A stretch of DNA of 64,000 bases from Roseicyclus sp. (GTDB lineage Bacteria > Pseudomonadota > Alphaproteobacteria > Rhodobacterales > Rhodobacteraceae), in contig NZ_JAGYJN010000006.1 of NCBI RefSeq assembly GCF_018402035.1, positions 124,001 to 188,000 on the forward strand. Direction: 5' to 3'. The notes below the pieces were generated by a model. It saw only the letters and a program-made list of their open reading frames with translations. It searched no databases and was not told the origin of the DNA. Shown here piece by piece: positions 26,871 to 35,131 of the stretch; position 1 is the first letter of the stretch, and the number at the start of each line of letters is the position of its first letter. The position numbers and the translations under genes are program-made.

Positions 26871-27092
26871 ATGGGACAGAATCTAGGGGGCGGAATGCCT
26901 AATTTGACCATCCAAGAGATCTTGTCGATCAGCCCCGAAGCAATGCCAGACTTTATCCGTCAGCATACATCGACACGTACGCTCAGCCGTGTGGTGAAAA
27001 CGCTCAATCGCACATTGATCGAGGGTGACGAGGCCGCGCGCGACATGGCTGCAACAGCTTTGCGGCACTTGGGGTTCCACGAAACGACCTAA
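26871..27092 (+). CDS. Small hypothetical protein, 66-73 residues
   Basis: An open frame beginning MGQNLGGGMPNLTIQEILSIS or, 8 codons later, MPNLTIQE (ATG at 26895). It is soluble and helical, with a charged middle (TRTLSRVVKTLNRTLIEGDEAARDMAATALRHLGF). The second ATG has GGGGGCGG just upstream and may be the real start. No family recognised. It overlaps the convergent M20 gene by 4 bases. Coding status is supported by normal composition only. Confidence 0.55.
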   Translation: MGQNLGGGMPNLTIQEILSISPEAMPDFIRQHTSTRTLSRVVKTLNRTLIEGDEAARDMAATALRHLGFHETT

Positions 27093-28378
27093 GGCGCAGG
27101 GGCGATCAGCAGCTCACCCAAGGTCAGCGCCATCACCTTGGCGCTGTCGATCATGTCTTGAACGCCCACCCATTCATCGGGCTGATGCGCAAGATCAAGG
27201 ATCCCCGGCCCATAAGCGATGCAGTTCTTCAGCCGCCCGATCCGGTCGATATGCTTCTGGTCATAAGTGCCGGGTGACACCACATAATCGGCCTGTCGTG
27301 CCAAGACCCGCTCGATGGCAGCGGCCACGCTGGTGACAATGGGCGCGTCGCGCGCGGTCATGGTTGGCTGAACCTCGAACAATTCGCGGATCTCGTAGGT
27401 AAAGCCAGGGCGGCGGGCGCGCACCCTCTCCATCAATGCGGTGATCTCGGCCTTTACCTCGGCGGGGTCTTCTTCGATCAAGAAGCGCCGGTCGATGGTG
27501 ATGCGGCAGCGATCCGGCACGCAAGGCGCGGGCAGGCCGGTGTAATCGGCGTCCTGCTCCACGGCACCGCCATGAATGGCATTGATATTCAGCGTCGAGG
27601 ACCGCGCACCTTCGGGCACCACGGGCATTTCGGTCCGCTTGCTGGCCAGAAGCGGAAAGAGCGTTTCCTCCATCTCGGCCAGAACGGCCCCCATGTGGCG
27701 CACCGCGCAATCGCCCAGAAACGGCATAGAGCCATGGGCGATCCGGCCATGCGTTTCGATCTCGGCCCACCACACGCCGCGATGCCCAAGACAGATGCGA
27801 TCCTTGTTCAAAGGTTCGGGGATGATGACATGCTGCACGCGCGCGGGGCTGAAATAGCCGCGCTCGGCCAGATAGGCGACACCGCCATAGCCGCCCGATT
27901 CCTCATCCGCCGTGGCGCTGATCTCGATTGCGCCGGTGAATTCGGGGTGGGTGTCGATGAAAGCCTCGGCCGCGATCACGCTGGCGGCAAGCCCGCCTTT
28001 CATATCACAGGCCCCCCGGCCATAAACGCGACCCTCGCGCAATTCTCCGCCGAAGGGGTCCACCGTCCAGCCATGGCCGGGCTCGACCACATCATGGTGC
28101 GAATTGAAATGCACGCAATCGCCCGGACGCCCGCCTTCGCGCCGCGCGACCATGTTCCAACGCGGGTAAGCCTCGCTATCGGCGGGGGCACCATGGGCGC
28201 GGATCAATTCCACCGCGAAACCCTTGGCCGAAAGCCGCGCGGCCAGCATCTCGCAAATCTCAAGGTAATTGCGACCCGGCGGGTTCAGGGTCGGGATACG
28301 GATCAAGGCCTGCGTCAGCGCGACCAAATCATCTTGGCGCGCGGCAATAGCATCCAGCAATCGATCATCATGTTCCAT
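27089..28378 (-). CDS. M20 family deacylase (ArgE/DapE type)
   Basis: A 429-residue zinc metallohydrolase of the acetylornithine deacetylase/succinyl-diaminopimelate desuccinylase family. Metal-site motifs: FNSHHDVV, GRGACDMKGG and the catalytic ADEESGG, with the later GTYDQKHIDRIG region. The start MEHDDRLLDAIAARQ drops 30 unconserved residues. Substrate is not certain: an acylated amino acid. It is unlinked to arginine or lysine genes here. A second M20 protein is present at 61649-62809. Confidence 0.88.
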   Translation of the reverse strand: MEHDDRLLDAIAARQDDLVALTQALIRIPTLNPPGRNYLEICEMLAARLSAKGFAVELIRAHGAPADSEAYPRWNMVARREGGRPGDCVHFNSHHDVVEPGHGWTVDPFGGELREGRVYGRGACDMKGGLAASVIAAEAFIDTHPEFTGAIEISATADEESGGYGGVAYLAERGYFSPARVQHVIIPEPLNKDRICLGHRGVWWAEIETHGRIAHGSMPFLGDCAVRHMGAVLAEMEETLFPLLASKRTEMPVVPEGARSSTLNINAIHGGAVEQDADYTGLPAPCVPDRCRITIDRRFLIEEDPAEVKAEITALMERVRARRPGFTYEIRELFEVQPTMTARDAPIVTSVAAAIERVLARQADYVVSPGTYDQKHIDRIGRLKNCIAYGPGILDLAHQPDEWVGVQDMIDSAKVMALTLGELLIAPAP

Positions 28379-28479
28379 GACGACCAAACTGCGCCGATGC
28401 GGCACAGGCTGCAAGCCCTGCCATTTTGTGCAAAGATCACCTATATCGGGGATATCGGGACGCGACACAGAGGCGAAAG

Positions 28480-28743
28480 ATGATCATCGGGCTTGGACGT
28501 ATGCTATTGTTGATGCTGGCGCTACTGACGGTGGTCTATGTCTCGCTGTTCTTCTATTGGCGCGCCGGTGCCAAGATGCGGCTGGAAGAGGAATGGGTGA
28601 TGGCCGGGCGACCCGGTGATCGCGATGTTTGGATCGATGAGCGCATCGCGCCGATCACACGGCGCATCCGTGCTTGGCTCGTGTTTTTCGTTTACCTGCT
28701 GCCAGTTGCAGGTTTGAGCTTGTATATCACCCTTGCGAATTGA
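28480..28743 (+). CDS. Small two-helix membrane protein
   Basis: An 87-residue protein with an N-terminal membrane helix (LLLMLALLTVVYVSLFFYW), a short charged middle (EEEWVMAGRPGDRDVWIDERI) and a second helix (AWLVFFVYLLPVAGLSLYI). Proteins like it precede DUF1523 genes in other Rhodobacteraceae; one annotation calls them cation/multidrug efflux pump, which the size does not support. The downstream DUF1523 gene starts 9 bases later. Confidence 0.75.
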   Translation: MIIGLGRMLLLMLALLTVVYVSLFFYWRAGAKMRLEEEWVMAGRPGDRDVWIDERIAPITRRIRAWLVFFVYLLPVAGLSLYITLAN

Positions 28744-28752
28744 GGTGCGCCC

Positions 28753-29358
28753 ATGCGCTGGCCCCGTATCGTCTTTTTCTTGATTGTGTTCCTGATCATC
28801 GGGGCCTTGCTGCACTATACCCTGCCGCAGCGCGATATCGTGCGCATCACCGGAACCGAGATCATTCGGCAGGATTTCTCGGGCCTGAACCGTATCTTCT
28901 ATGCCCAAGGCGATAGCGGCAATGCCCAGACCGAGAGCCGCGATTTGCGGCTGATCAATGCGGTTGCCGCTTCGGGCGCGGTGATGGTCTATCGCAACGA
29001 GGATACGGGATTTGGCTGGCCGCCCTATTTCAAACTCGACAGCGCTGATCTCCATGCCGAGGCCGCGAACCTGACCTCGACCGCCGCGACACCGCAATGG
29101 GTGGCAATCACCCATTATGGCTGGCGCTCGCGGCTTTTGACGACCTATCCCAATGCGGTGGGCATTCGCCCCGTCGAAGGGCCGGATGCGCGTTTTGTGC
29201 CTTGGCTTAACGCCATGATCTTGTTTGTTCTGCTGGTTATCTGTTTCATGGCATGGCGGATCTGGGAGCGGTTCGAGGATCGCGTGATCGACCCGCTGCG
29301 CGACCGCCTCGCCGTGCAATGGGCCAAACTGAAAGACAAGACCGCCGGGCGGGGCTGA
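28753..29358 (+). CDS. DUF1523 family membrane protein
   Basis: A 201-residue protein with an N-terminal helix (IVFFLIVFLIIGALLHYTLP), a periplasmic domain with DIVRITGTEI, RDLRLINAV and YRNEDTGFGWPPYFKLDSA, and a C-terminal helix followed by a charged cytoplasmic tail. This is the DUF1523 layout. Function unknown. Forms a two-gene operon with the preceding small membrane protein. Confidence 0.85.
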   Translation: MRWPRIVFFLIVFLIIGALLHYTLPQRDIVRITGTEIIRQDFSGLNRIFYAQGDSGNAQTESRDLRLINAVAASGAVMVYRNEDTGFGWPPYFKLDSADLHAEAANLTSTAATPQWVAITHYGWRSRLLTTYPNAVGIRPVEGPDARFVPWLNAMILFVLLVICFMAWRIWERFEDRVIDPLRDRLAVQWAKLKDKTAGRG

Positions 29359-29364
29359 TCATCG

Positions 29365-29397
29365 CTTCTTCGTTTCAAAAATATCCCCGCCGGAGGC
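29365..29397. repeat. Rhodobacterales-type intergenic repeat
   Basis: The segment contains TTTCAAAAATATCCCCGCC followed by GGAGGC, a sequence I recognise as a common short intergenic repeat of Rhodobacteraceae genomes. It lies between the convergent DUF1523 and ALDH genes. Only one copy is seen here, so the call rests on recall. Confidence 0.45.
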
Positions 29398-29413
29398 ACC
29401 CCAAGCCAGCCAA

Positions 29414-29432
29414 AGGCCCAATCACTGGGCCT
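29414..29432 (-). terminator. Hairpin at the end of the ALDH gene
   Basis: AGGCCCA-ATCAC-TGGGCCT, a 7-bp stem overlapping the ALDH stop codon. On the minus strand it is followed by a weak T-containing tail, so termination is plausible but not strong. Confidence 0.4.
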
Positions 29433-31782
29433 ATTCGCCATAGGGAACCCAGATCGTTTTGACCTCGGTCGCCTGATCGAGAAAACGCCGCCCTTCACCA
29501 TCGCCGCCTATCCAATCGGGGGCATGGGCATTGATCCATGTGCGTTTGAGATTGCCCGCCGATGCAGCCTCGAGTGCGGCCCTATCGATGGCACCGGCAA
29601 AAGACCAAAGCGCGTCCACATCGGCATGTGCGGCCAGCGTTTGGCCCAGTTCTTTCGCGTCGCCTGTTACGATATTGACCACGCCGCCCGGAAGATCGGA
29701 TGTGTCGAGCACTTGGTAAAGATCGGTCGCGGCCAGCGGGTAGGCGCGCGAGGGAACCACGACCACGCGGTTGCCCATGGCGATCGCAGGCGCGACGAGG
29801 GACAGCGTCCCGAGAAGCGGCGCCGCATCGGGGGCGAGCGCCCCGATCACGCCAACGGGCTCGCGCATCGCGAGCGCCACGCCACGGATCGGCGCCTGCG
29901 CCACATGCCCATCCATCTTGTCAGCCCATGCGCCATAGCTGAAAAGCCGTGCGATGCTGGTGCTCACCTCCGCCTCGGCCTGCGCCTTGCTGCATCCCGT
30001 CAGATCGCGCAAGCGCTGGCCAAATTCACCCGCCCGCGCGGAAAGATTCTCGGCGATATAATAAAGCACCTGCGCGCGGTTATGCGCGCTGGCCTTGGCC
30101 CAGCCACTTGCCCCCCGCGCAGCTTCCACCGCGTTGCGGATATCCTTGCGGTTGCCGATGCCCATATGCCCAAGCAGCTTGCCGCGCTTGGACCAGACAG
30201 GGGCAGAATAGCCGCCATCGGGCCGTGCCTGTTTGCCGCCGATATAAAGCTTGGCCGTGCGGTCAAGTCCTGGGGCCTCGACCGATTTTGGGGCAGCAAT
30301 GGGTGCAATCGGTTTGATCGGAATATGCTTGGCTCTGGGCACAAGATAGGCTGAAAGCCCCTCCCACCCGCCTTCGTGGCCAAAGCCGCTTTCGCGTACC
30401 CCGCCAAAGGGCGCGCTGGCGTCAAAAAGATTGGTGGCATTCACCCAGACCACACCAGCCGCCAGTTTCGGCGCGATGTCGAGCGCGAGGTTGAGGTTCT
30501 CGGTCCACACACTGGCCGCCAAGCCGTAGCGGGTGTTGTTGGCGATCTCGACCGCTTCGGTCGGCGTCCGAAAGGTGGTTGAGACGAGAACAGGGCCGAA
30601 AATCTCTTCCTGCATCAAGGGCGCGGCGGGCGAGAGGCCGGTGATCAGCGTGGGCGGAAAGAAACAGCCACCCTCCGGCATGACGACCGGGGCGGTATGG
30701 ACCTCACCTTCGGTATTGGCGGCCAGCATCGCGGTTATGGCTTGATGTTGCACAGGATCGACCAGCGCGCCCATGTCGATGCATTTATCCAGCGGGTCGC
30801 CCACGCGTAGCTTTGCCATGCGCGCCTTGAGGCGGTTGTGGAAATCGTCCGCGATCCCCTCTTGCACCAAAAGCCGCGATCCCGCGCAGCAGACTTGGCC
30901 TTGGTTGAACCAGATCGCATCGACCAGCCCTTCGATGGCGCTGTCAATATCGGCGTCGTCGAAAACGATATAGGGGGATTTGCCACCCAACTCGAGCGTC
31001 AGCGCCTTGCCCATGCCTGCGGTCGCCTTGCGGATGCGGCGGCCCACTTCGGTCGAGCCGGTGAAGGCGATCTTTGCGATGCCCGGATGGGTGACGATCG
31101 CCTCGCCCGTGCGCCCATCGCCGGTGACAATGTTGACCACACCTTTGGGAAGGCCCGCCTCCTGACAGATCTGGCCGAAAAGGAGCGCCGTGAGCGAGGT
31201 GTATTCGGCAGGTTTCAGCACCACCGTGTTGCCAGCGGCAAGGGCAGGCGCGATTTTCCATGCCAGCATCAAAAGCGGAAAGTTCCATGGGATGATCTGA
31301 CCGCAAACGCCGATGGGCTGATGGCCCGGCGCTTCGGCGTCGCGCAGCTGTGCCAACCCTGCGTGATAGTAGAAATGGCGCTGGGCCAAGGGCAGATCGA
31401 CATCGCGGCTTTCGCGGATCGGCTTCCCATTATCGAGGGTTTCCAAGACGGCGAAAAGGCGCGCATGTTTTTGCAACAGACGCGCCAGCGCATAGAGGTA
31501 TTTGGCCCGCGCATGGCACGACAGCTTGGCCCATTTTGGGAAGGCTTTTGTTGCGGCCGCGACGGCGGCCTCTACGTCCTCGGCTGTGCCTTGGGTGATT
31601 TGGGCAAGCTCTGCACTCGTGGCCGGGTTGCGCGTGGCAAAGGTTTTGCCTGCTGGGGTAAAGCGCCCGTCGATGAAATGGCCAAAGGCAGGGCCGCGTG
31701 AGGCGATCCATTCTCGCGCCTCGGTGGCGCTTTCGGGGGCGGGGCCGTAGTCCATGGTCTCGAAAATCTTGGCTGTGGTCAT
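29431..31782 (-). CDS. Two-domain aldehyde dehydrogenase
   Basis: A 783-residue protein with two ALDH-like modules. The first (about residues 1-490) is complete: WNFPLLMLAWK, FTGSTEVGRRI, catalytic-region Glu in LELGGKSPYIV and nucleophile Cys in NQGQVCCAGSR, then EEIFGPV. The second (about 500-783) keeps VGVIGALAPD and VVNIVTGDA but is truncated and lacks the Cys motif, so it is probably structural. Gene order deoC then ALDH suggests oxidation of acetaldehyde released by DeoC. The organisation is known in Rhodobacteraceae. Confidence 0.88.
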   Translation of the reverse strand: MTTAKIFETMDYGPAPESATEAREWIASRGPAFGHFIDGRFTPAGKTFATRNPATSAELAQITQGTAEDVEAAVAAATKAFPKWAKLSCHARAKYLYALARLLQKHARLFAVLETLDNGKPIRESRDVDLPLAQRHFYYHAGLAQLRDAEAPGHQPIGVCGQIIPWNFPLLMLAWKIAPALAAGNTVVLKPAEYTSLTALLFGQICQEAGLPKGVVNIVTGDGRTGEAIVTHPGIAKIAFTGSTEVGRRIRKATAGMGKALTLELGGKSPYIVFDDADIDSAIEGLVDAIWFNQGQVCCAGSRLLVQEGIADDFHNRLKARMAKLRVGDPLDKCIDMGALVDPVQHQAITAMLAANTEGEVHTAPVVMPEGGCFFPPTLITGLSPAAPLMQEEIFGPVLVSTTFRTPTEAVEIANNTRYGLAASVWTENLNLALDIAPKLAAGVVWVNATNLFDASAPFGGVRESGFGHEGGWEGLSAYLVPRAKHIPIKPIAPIAAPKSVEAPGLDRTAKLYIGGKQARPDGGYSAPVWSKRGKLLGHMGIGNRKDIRNAVEAARGASGWAKASAHNRAQVLYYIAENLSARAGEFGQRLRDLTGCSKAQAEAEVSTSIARLFSYGAWADKMDGHVAQAPIRGVALAMREPVGVIGALAPDAAPLLGTLSLVAPAIAMGNRVVVVPSRAYPLAATDLYQVLDTSDLPGGVVNIVTGDAKELGQTLAAHADVDALWSFAGAIDRAALEAASAGNLKRTWINAHAPDWIGGDGEGRRFLDQATEVKTIWVPYGE

Positions 31783-31807
31783 CTGCTTATCCCCTCATCT
31801 GAGGCGT

Positions 31808-31876
31808 CGTGGGAAAACTGCAGTTTTCCCACGCGAAAAACCCGGGTTTTTCGCTTCGTTTTCCTGCAGGCAAACG
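31808..31876. repeat. Array of three palindromes between deoC and ALDH
   Basis: Three adjacent palindromes: a perfect 26-bp one centred on CTGCAG (31808-31833), a perfect 22-bp one centred on CCCGGG (31833-31854), and a 20-bp one centred on CCTGCAGG with one mismatch (31857-31876). Related units occur at 52917-52985. The array lies between co-directional genes, so it may act as an RNA processing or attenuation element. Confidence 0.8.
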
Positions 31877-31886
31877 CGCCCACTGC

Positions 31887-32909
31887 TCATGCCATCGGAT
31901 GCCGCCAGCTTGCCGAATAGGCGCCGGTGACATGGTGTTCGAGTTGCCGTTCGATATCGCCCAAAAGACTTGATGCGCCAAAGCGGAACAGATCGGCGCG
32001 CAGCCAGTCGTCGCCCAGTTCCTCTTTCATCAAGGACAGGTAGACCAGCGCATCCTTGGCCTTGGAAATGCCGCCCGCGGGTTTGTAGCCGATCTTAATC
32101 CCTGTCGCTTGCTCATAGGCGCGGATCGCGCGGATCATCGTCAGGCTGACAGGCAGCGTGGCGTTGACGCTTTCCTTGCCCGTGCTGGTCTTGATGAAAT
32201 CGGCCCCCGCCATCATGCACACGAGCGAGGCGCGCGCGACATTCCTGAGTGTGCCAAGCTCGCCCGTGGCCAAGATCGCCTTGACATGCGCCGGCCCACA
32301 GGCCGCGCGAAATTCGCGCATTTCGTCATAAAGCGCTTGCCAATTTCCGGTCAGGACATGGCGGCGCGAGATGACGATGTCGATTTCTGCGGCCCCCGCC
32401 TTCACGCTTTGCTCGATCTCTTTCACCCGCAGCGCAAAAGGCGACAACCCCGCTGGAAACCCGGTGGACACGGCGGCAACGGGGATGCCTGATCCTGCAA
32501 GTGCAGCGACAGCGGTTTCCACCATCTCATGATAGACGCAAACGGCCCCAACGGTGATCTGTGGCAGGTCGAGTGCCGCGCGCAGATCCGCGCGCAGAGG
32601 TTGGCGCGCCTTGGCGCAAAGGCGGCGAACGCGGCCCGGCGTGTCGTCGCCCGCAAGGGTTGTCAGATCAATCAGCGTGATCGCGCGGGCCAGCCATGCG
32701 GCTTGGTAGTCTTTCTTGACCGTGCGCCGACCGGGCAGGGTGGCCGCGCGGCGTTCGATGGCCGAGGTATTGGCCTGCACCCGCGCCACCCAATCGAGGT
32801 CGAGTGCCATGCCCGGATTTCGGGGGCGATGAAGCTGCGGCAGGTGATCTTTCACGCTTGGCGCAACGGCGGTCTGGGACATTGGGGTGCTGGGCGATGC
32901 TTTGGTCAT
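31887..32909 (-). CDS. deoC: Deoxyribose-phosphate aldolase
   Basis: Cleaves 2-deoxyribose 5-phosphate to glyceraldehyde 3-phosphate and acetaldehyde, in deoxynucleoside catabolism. In 340 residues: LIDLTTLAGDDT, VCVYHEMV, AAVSTGFPAG, the Schiff-base Lys in FIKTSTGK, and GYKPAGGI. The N-terminal 35 residues are extra compared with short DeoC but normal for the longer class. The downstream ALDH would remove the acetaldehyde. Confidence 0.93.
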   Translation of the reverse strand: MTKASPSTPMSQTAVAPSVKDHLPQLHRPRNPGMALDLDWVARVQANTSAIERRAATLPGRRTVKKDYQAAWLARAITLIDLTTLAGDDTPGRVRRLCAKARQPLRADLRAALDLPQITVGAVCVYHEMVETAVAALAGSGIPVAAVSTGFPAGLSPFALRVKEIEQSVKAGAAEIDIVISRRHVLTGNWQALYDEMREFRAACGPAHVKAILATGELGTLRNVARASLVCMMAGADFIKTSTGKESVNATLPVSLTMIRAIRAYEQATGIKIGYKPAGGISKAKDALVYLSLMKEELGDDWLRADLFRFGASSLLGDIERQLEHHVTGAYSASWRHPMA

Positions 32910-33030
32910 GATGGTGAAAGCCTGTCACGCGGCCCGTGGCTTGGCAAGCGTGACCCGGCGGCGGTTTGGGGCCGTGACAGGGGGCGGTGAAGCCGCTAAC
33001 AGGACGGCCAAGACCGCAAAGGGAAAGCAC

Positions 33031-33711
33031 ATGACATTCGACCGCGCCATCAAGATCGCCCCCTCGATCCTATCTGCCGATTTCGCTAATTTCGGGGCCG
33101 AGATCAGGGCCATTGAGGATCAAGGCGCCGATTGGGTCCATGTCGATGTGATGGATGGGCATTTCGTGCCGAACCTGACCTTTGGGCCGATGGCGGTGAA
33201 AGCGTTCCGCCCCCATGTGAAAACCGTGATGGATGTGCATTTGATGATCGCGCCTGTCGATCCCTATATCGATGCCTATGCCGATGCGGGGGCCGATGTG
33301 CTGACCGCCCATGTCGAGGCCGGGCCGCATATCCATCGCACGCTTCAGGCGATCCGTGGCGCGGGGATGAAGGCGGGCGTGGCACTGAACCCCGGCACCC
33401 CGGCGGAAGCCGTGGCGCATCTGTTGGATCTGGCCGATCTGGTCTGTGTCATGACCGTCAACCCCGGCTTTGGTGGGCAGAAATTCATCGACATGACGGG
33501 CAAGATCGCCGCCCTGCGCGCCATGATCGGTGATCGGCCCATTCATATCGAGATCGATGGCGGTGTTGATCCGCGCACCGCCCCGTTGGTCGCTCAGGCG
33601 GGGGCGGATGTGCTGGTTGCGGGATCGGCCGTGTTCAAGGGCGGATCGGTCGACCATCCCGAGGTTTACGGCGCGAATATCGCCGCGATCCGTATGGCCG
33701 CCAAGGGCTAG
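33031..33711 (+). CDS. rpe: Ribulose-phosphate 3-epimerase
   Basis: Pentose-phosphate/Calvin cycle enzyme interconverting ribulose 5-phosphate and xylulose 5-phosphate. In 226 residues: IAPSILSADFANFG at the N-terminus, HVDVMDGHFVPNLTFGP with metal ligands and catalytic Asp, and VNPGFGGQKFI and EIDGGVDPRT. The ATG at 33031 matches the family start. Convergent with ccr, 9 bases apart. Confidence 0.95.
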   Translation: MTFDRAIKIAPSILSADFANFGAEIRAIEDQGADWVHVDVMDGHFVPNLTFGPMAVKAFRPHVKTVMDVHLMIAPVDPYIDAYADAGADVLTAHVEAGPHIHRTLQAIRGAGMKAGVALNPGTPAEAVAHLLDLADLVCVMTVNPGFGGQKFIDMTGKIAALRAMIGDRPIHIEIDGGVDPRTAPLVAQAGADVLVAGSAVFKGGSVDHPEVYGANIAAIRMAAKG

Positions 33712-33720
33712 GCGGCCCCG

Positions 33721-35016
33721 TCAGACCCGCTTTGGCCCTGCTTCCAGCACATCTTCCAAGGTGCGCAGACCGGTGCGCGGTGCTTGCACCAGCACGGCCA
33801 TATTGCCCGGCTTATGCTCGTTGCGCATCATTTTCATATGCGCCAGTGGCAGGTCGTCCCATGGGAAAACCTCGGACATGCAGGGGTCAAGGCGGCGGTC
33901 GAGCATCAGCTTGTTGGCCGCTGCCGCCTGTTTGAGATGGGCGAAATGGCTGCCTTGCAGGCGCTTTTGGTGGCTCCACATATGGCGGACGTCAAAGGTG
34001 CAGTTATAGCCCGATGTGCCGGCGCAGATCACGACCATGCCGCCGCGCTTGACCACGAAGGTGGAGACGGGGAATGTCGCCTCGCCGGGGTGCTCGAACA
34101 CCATATCGACGTTGACGCCTTTGCCGGTGATGTCCCAGATCGCCTTGCCAAAGCGGCGCACCTCGTTGAACCAATCGGTGTATTCATCGCTGCCGACCTC
34201 GGGCAGGCGGCCCCAGCAGTTGAAGTCGCGCCGGTTGATCACGCCCTTGGCGCCCAGATCCATCACGAATTGGCGCTTATCCTCATCCGAGATCACGCCG
34301 ATCGCATTGGCGCCTGCGGTGTTGATCAGCTGGATCGCGAAAGAGCCAAGCCCGCCTGACGCGCCCCAGACCAGCACATTCTGGCCGGGTTTGAGGTCAT
34401 GGGGTTCATGGCCAAAGAGCATCCGGTAAGCGGTGGCGAGCGTCAGCGTGTAACAGGCCGATTGTTCCCATGTCAGATGCTTGGGGCGCGGCATGAGTTG
34501 TTGGGATTGCACGCGGGTGAATTGGGCAAAGCTGCCATCGGCGGTCTCATAGCCCCAGATGCGCTGGCTGGGCGAAAGCATTGGGTCGCCGCCGTTGCAT
34601 TCCTCATCGTCGCCATCATCTTGATTGCAGTGGATCACGACCTCGTCGCCGACTTTCCAGCGGGTGACGCGATCACCCACCGCCCAGACGATGCCCGCCG
34701 CATCCGAGCCGATGATGGCATAAGGCGCCTTGTGCTGGCGGAAGACGGAGGCAGGTTTGCCCAAGCAGGCCCAGACGCCATTGTAATTCACACCCGCCGC
34801 CATCACGAGAACCAGCACATCGTTGCTGTCGAGCTTGGGGGTATCGACCACTTCGACCTTCAGCGCATCGACCGGCTCACCATGGCGTTCTTGGCGCAAG
34901 ATCCAACCATACATCTGCGCGGGGACATGGCCCAAGGGCGGGATTTCGCCCATTTCATAAAGGTCTTTCTTGGGTGCGTCATAGCTGGCGATCGCTGGGG
35001 TCGCGTCGAGGGCCAT
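33721..35016 (-). CDS. ccrA: Crotonyl-CoA carboxylase/reductase
   Basis: Key enzyme of the ethylmalonyl-CoA pathway: reductive carboxylation of crotonyl-CoA to ethylmalonyl-CoA with NADPH. In 431 residues: MDR fold with GVNYNGVWACLGKP, IGSDAAGIVWAVGD, VLVWGASGGLGSFA and the CCR-typical RRDFNCWGRLP and GTSGYNCTFDVRHMW. The start at 35016 is chosen because GGAG lies 8 bases upstream. With phaA and phaB in the window it links C4 acyl-CoAs to PHB and acetyl-CoA assimilation. Confidence 0.95.
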   Translation of the reverse strand: MALDATPAIASYDAPKKDLYEMGEIPPLGHVPAQMYGWILRQERHGEPVDALKVEVVDTPKLDSNDVLVLVMAAGVNYNGVWACLGKPASVFRQHKAPYAIIGSDAAGIVWAVGDRVTRWKVGDEVVIHCNQDDGDDEECNGGDPMLSPSQRIWGYETADGSFAQFTRVQSQQLMPRPKHLTWEQSACYTLTLATAYRMLFGHEPHDLKPGQNVLVWGASGGLGSFAIQLINTAGANAIGVISDEDKRQFVMDLGAKGVINRRDFNCWGRLPEVGSDEYTDWFNEVRRFGKAIWDITGKGVNVDMVFEHPGEATFPVSTFVVKRGGMVVICAGTSGYNCTFDVRHMWSHQKRLQGSHFAHLKQAAAANKLMLDRRLDPCMSEVFPWDDLPLAHMKMMRNEHKPGNMAVLVQAPRTGLRTLEDVLEAGPKRV

Positions 35017-35131
35017 CGTCATATCTCCGATCCTTTGCGGATGCCGCAGTGCGGAATCAATCATGCTGCTGCTGCGAGGGATACAGATCGTCACGCAACA
35101 AAGCAAACCAGAAATTTAAATCTGTGAAATA

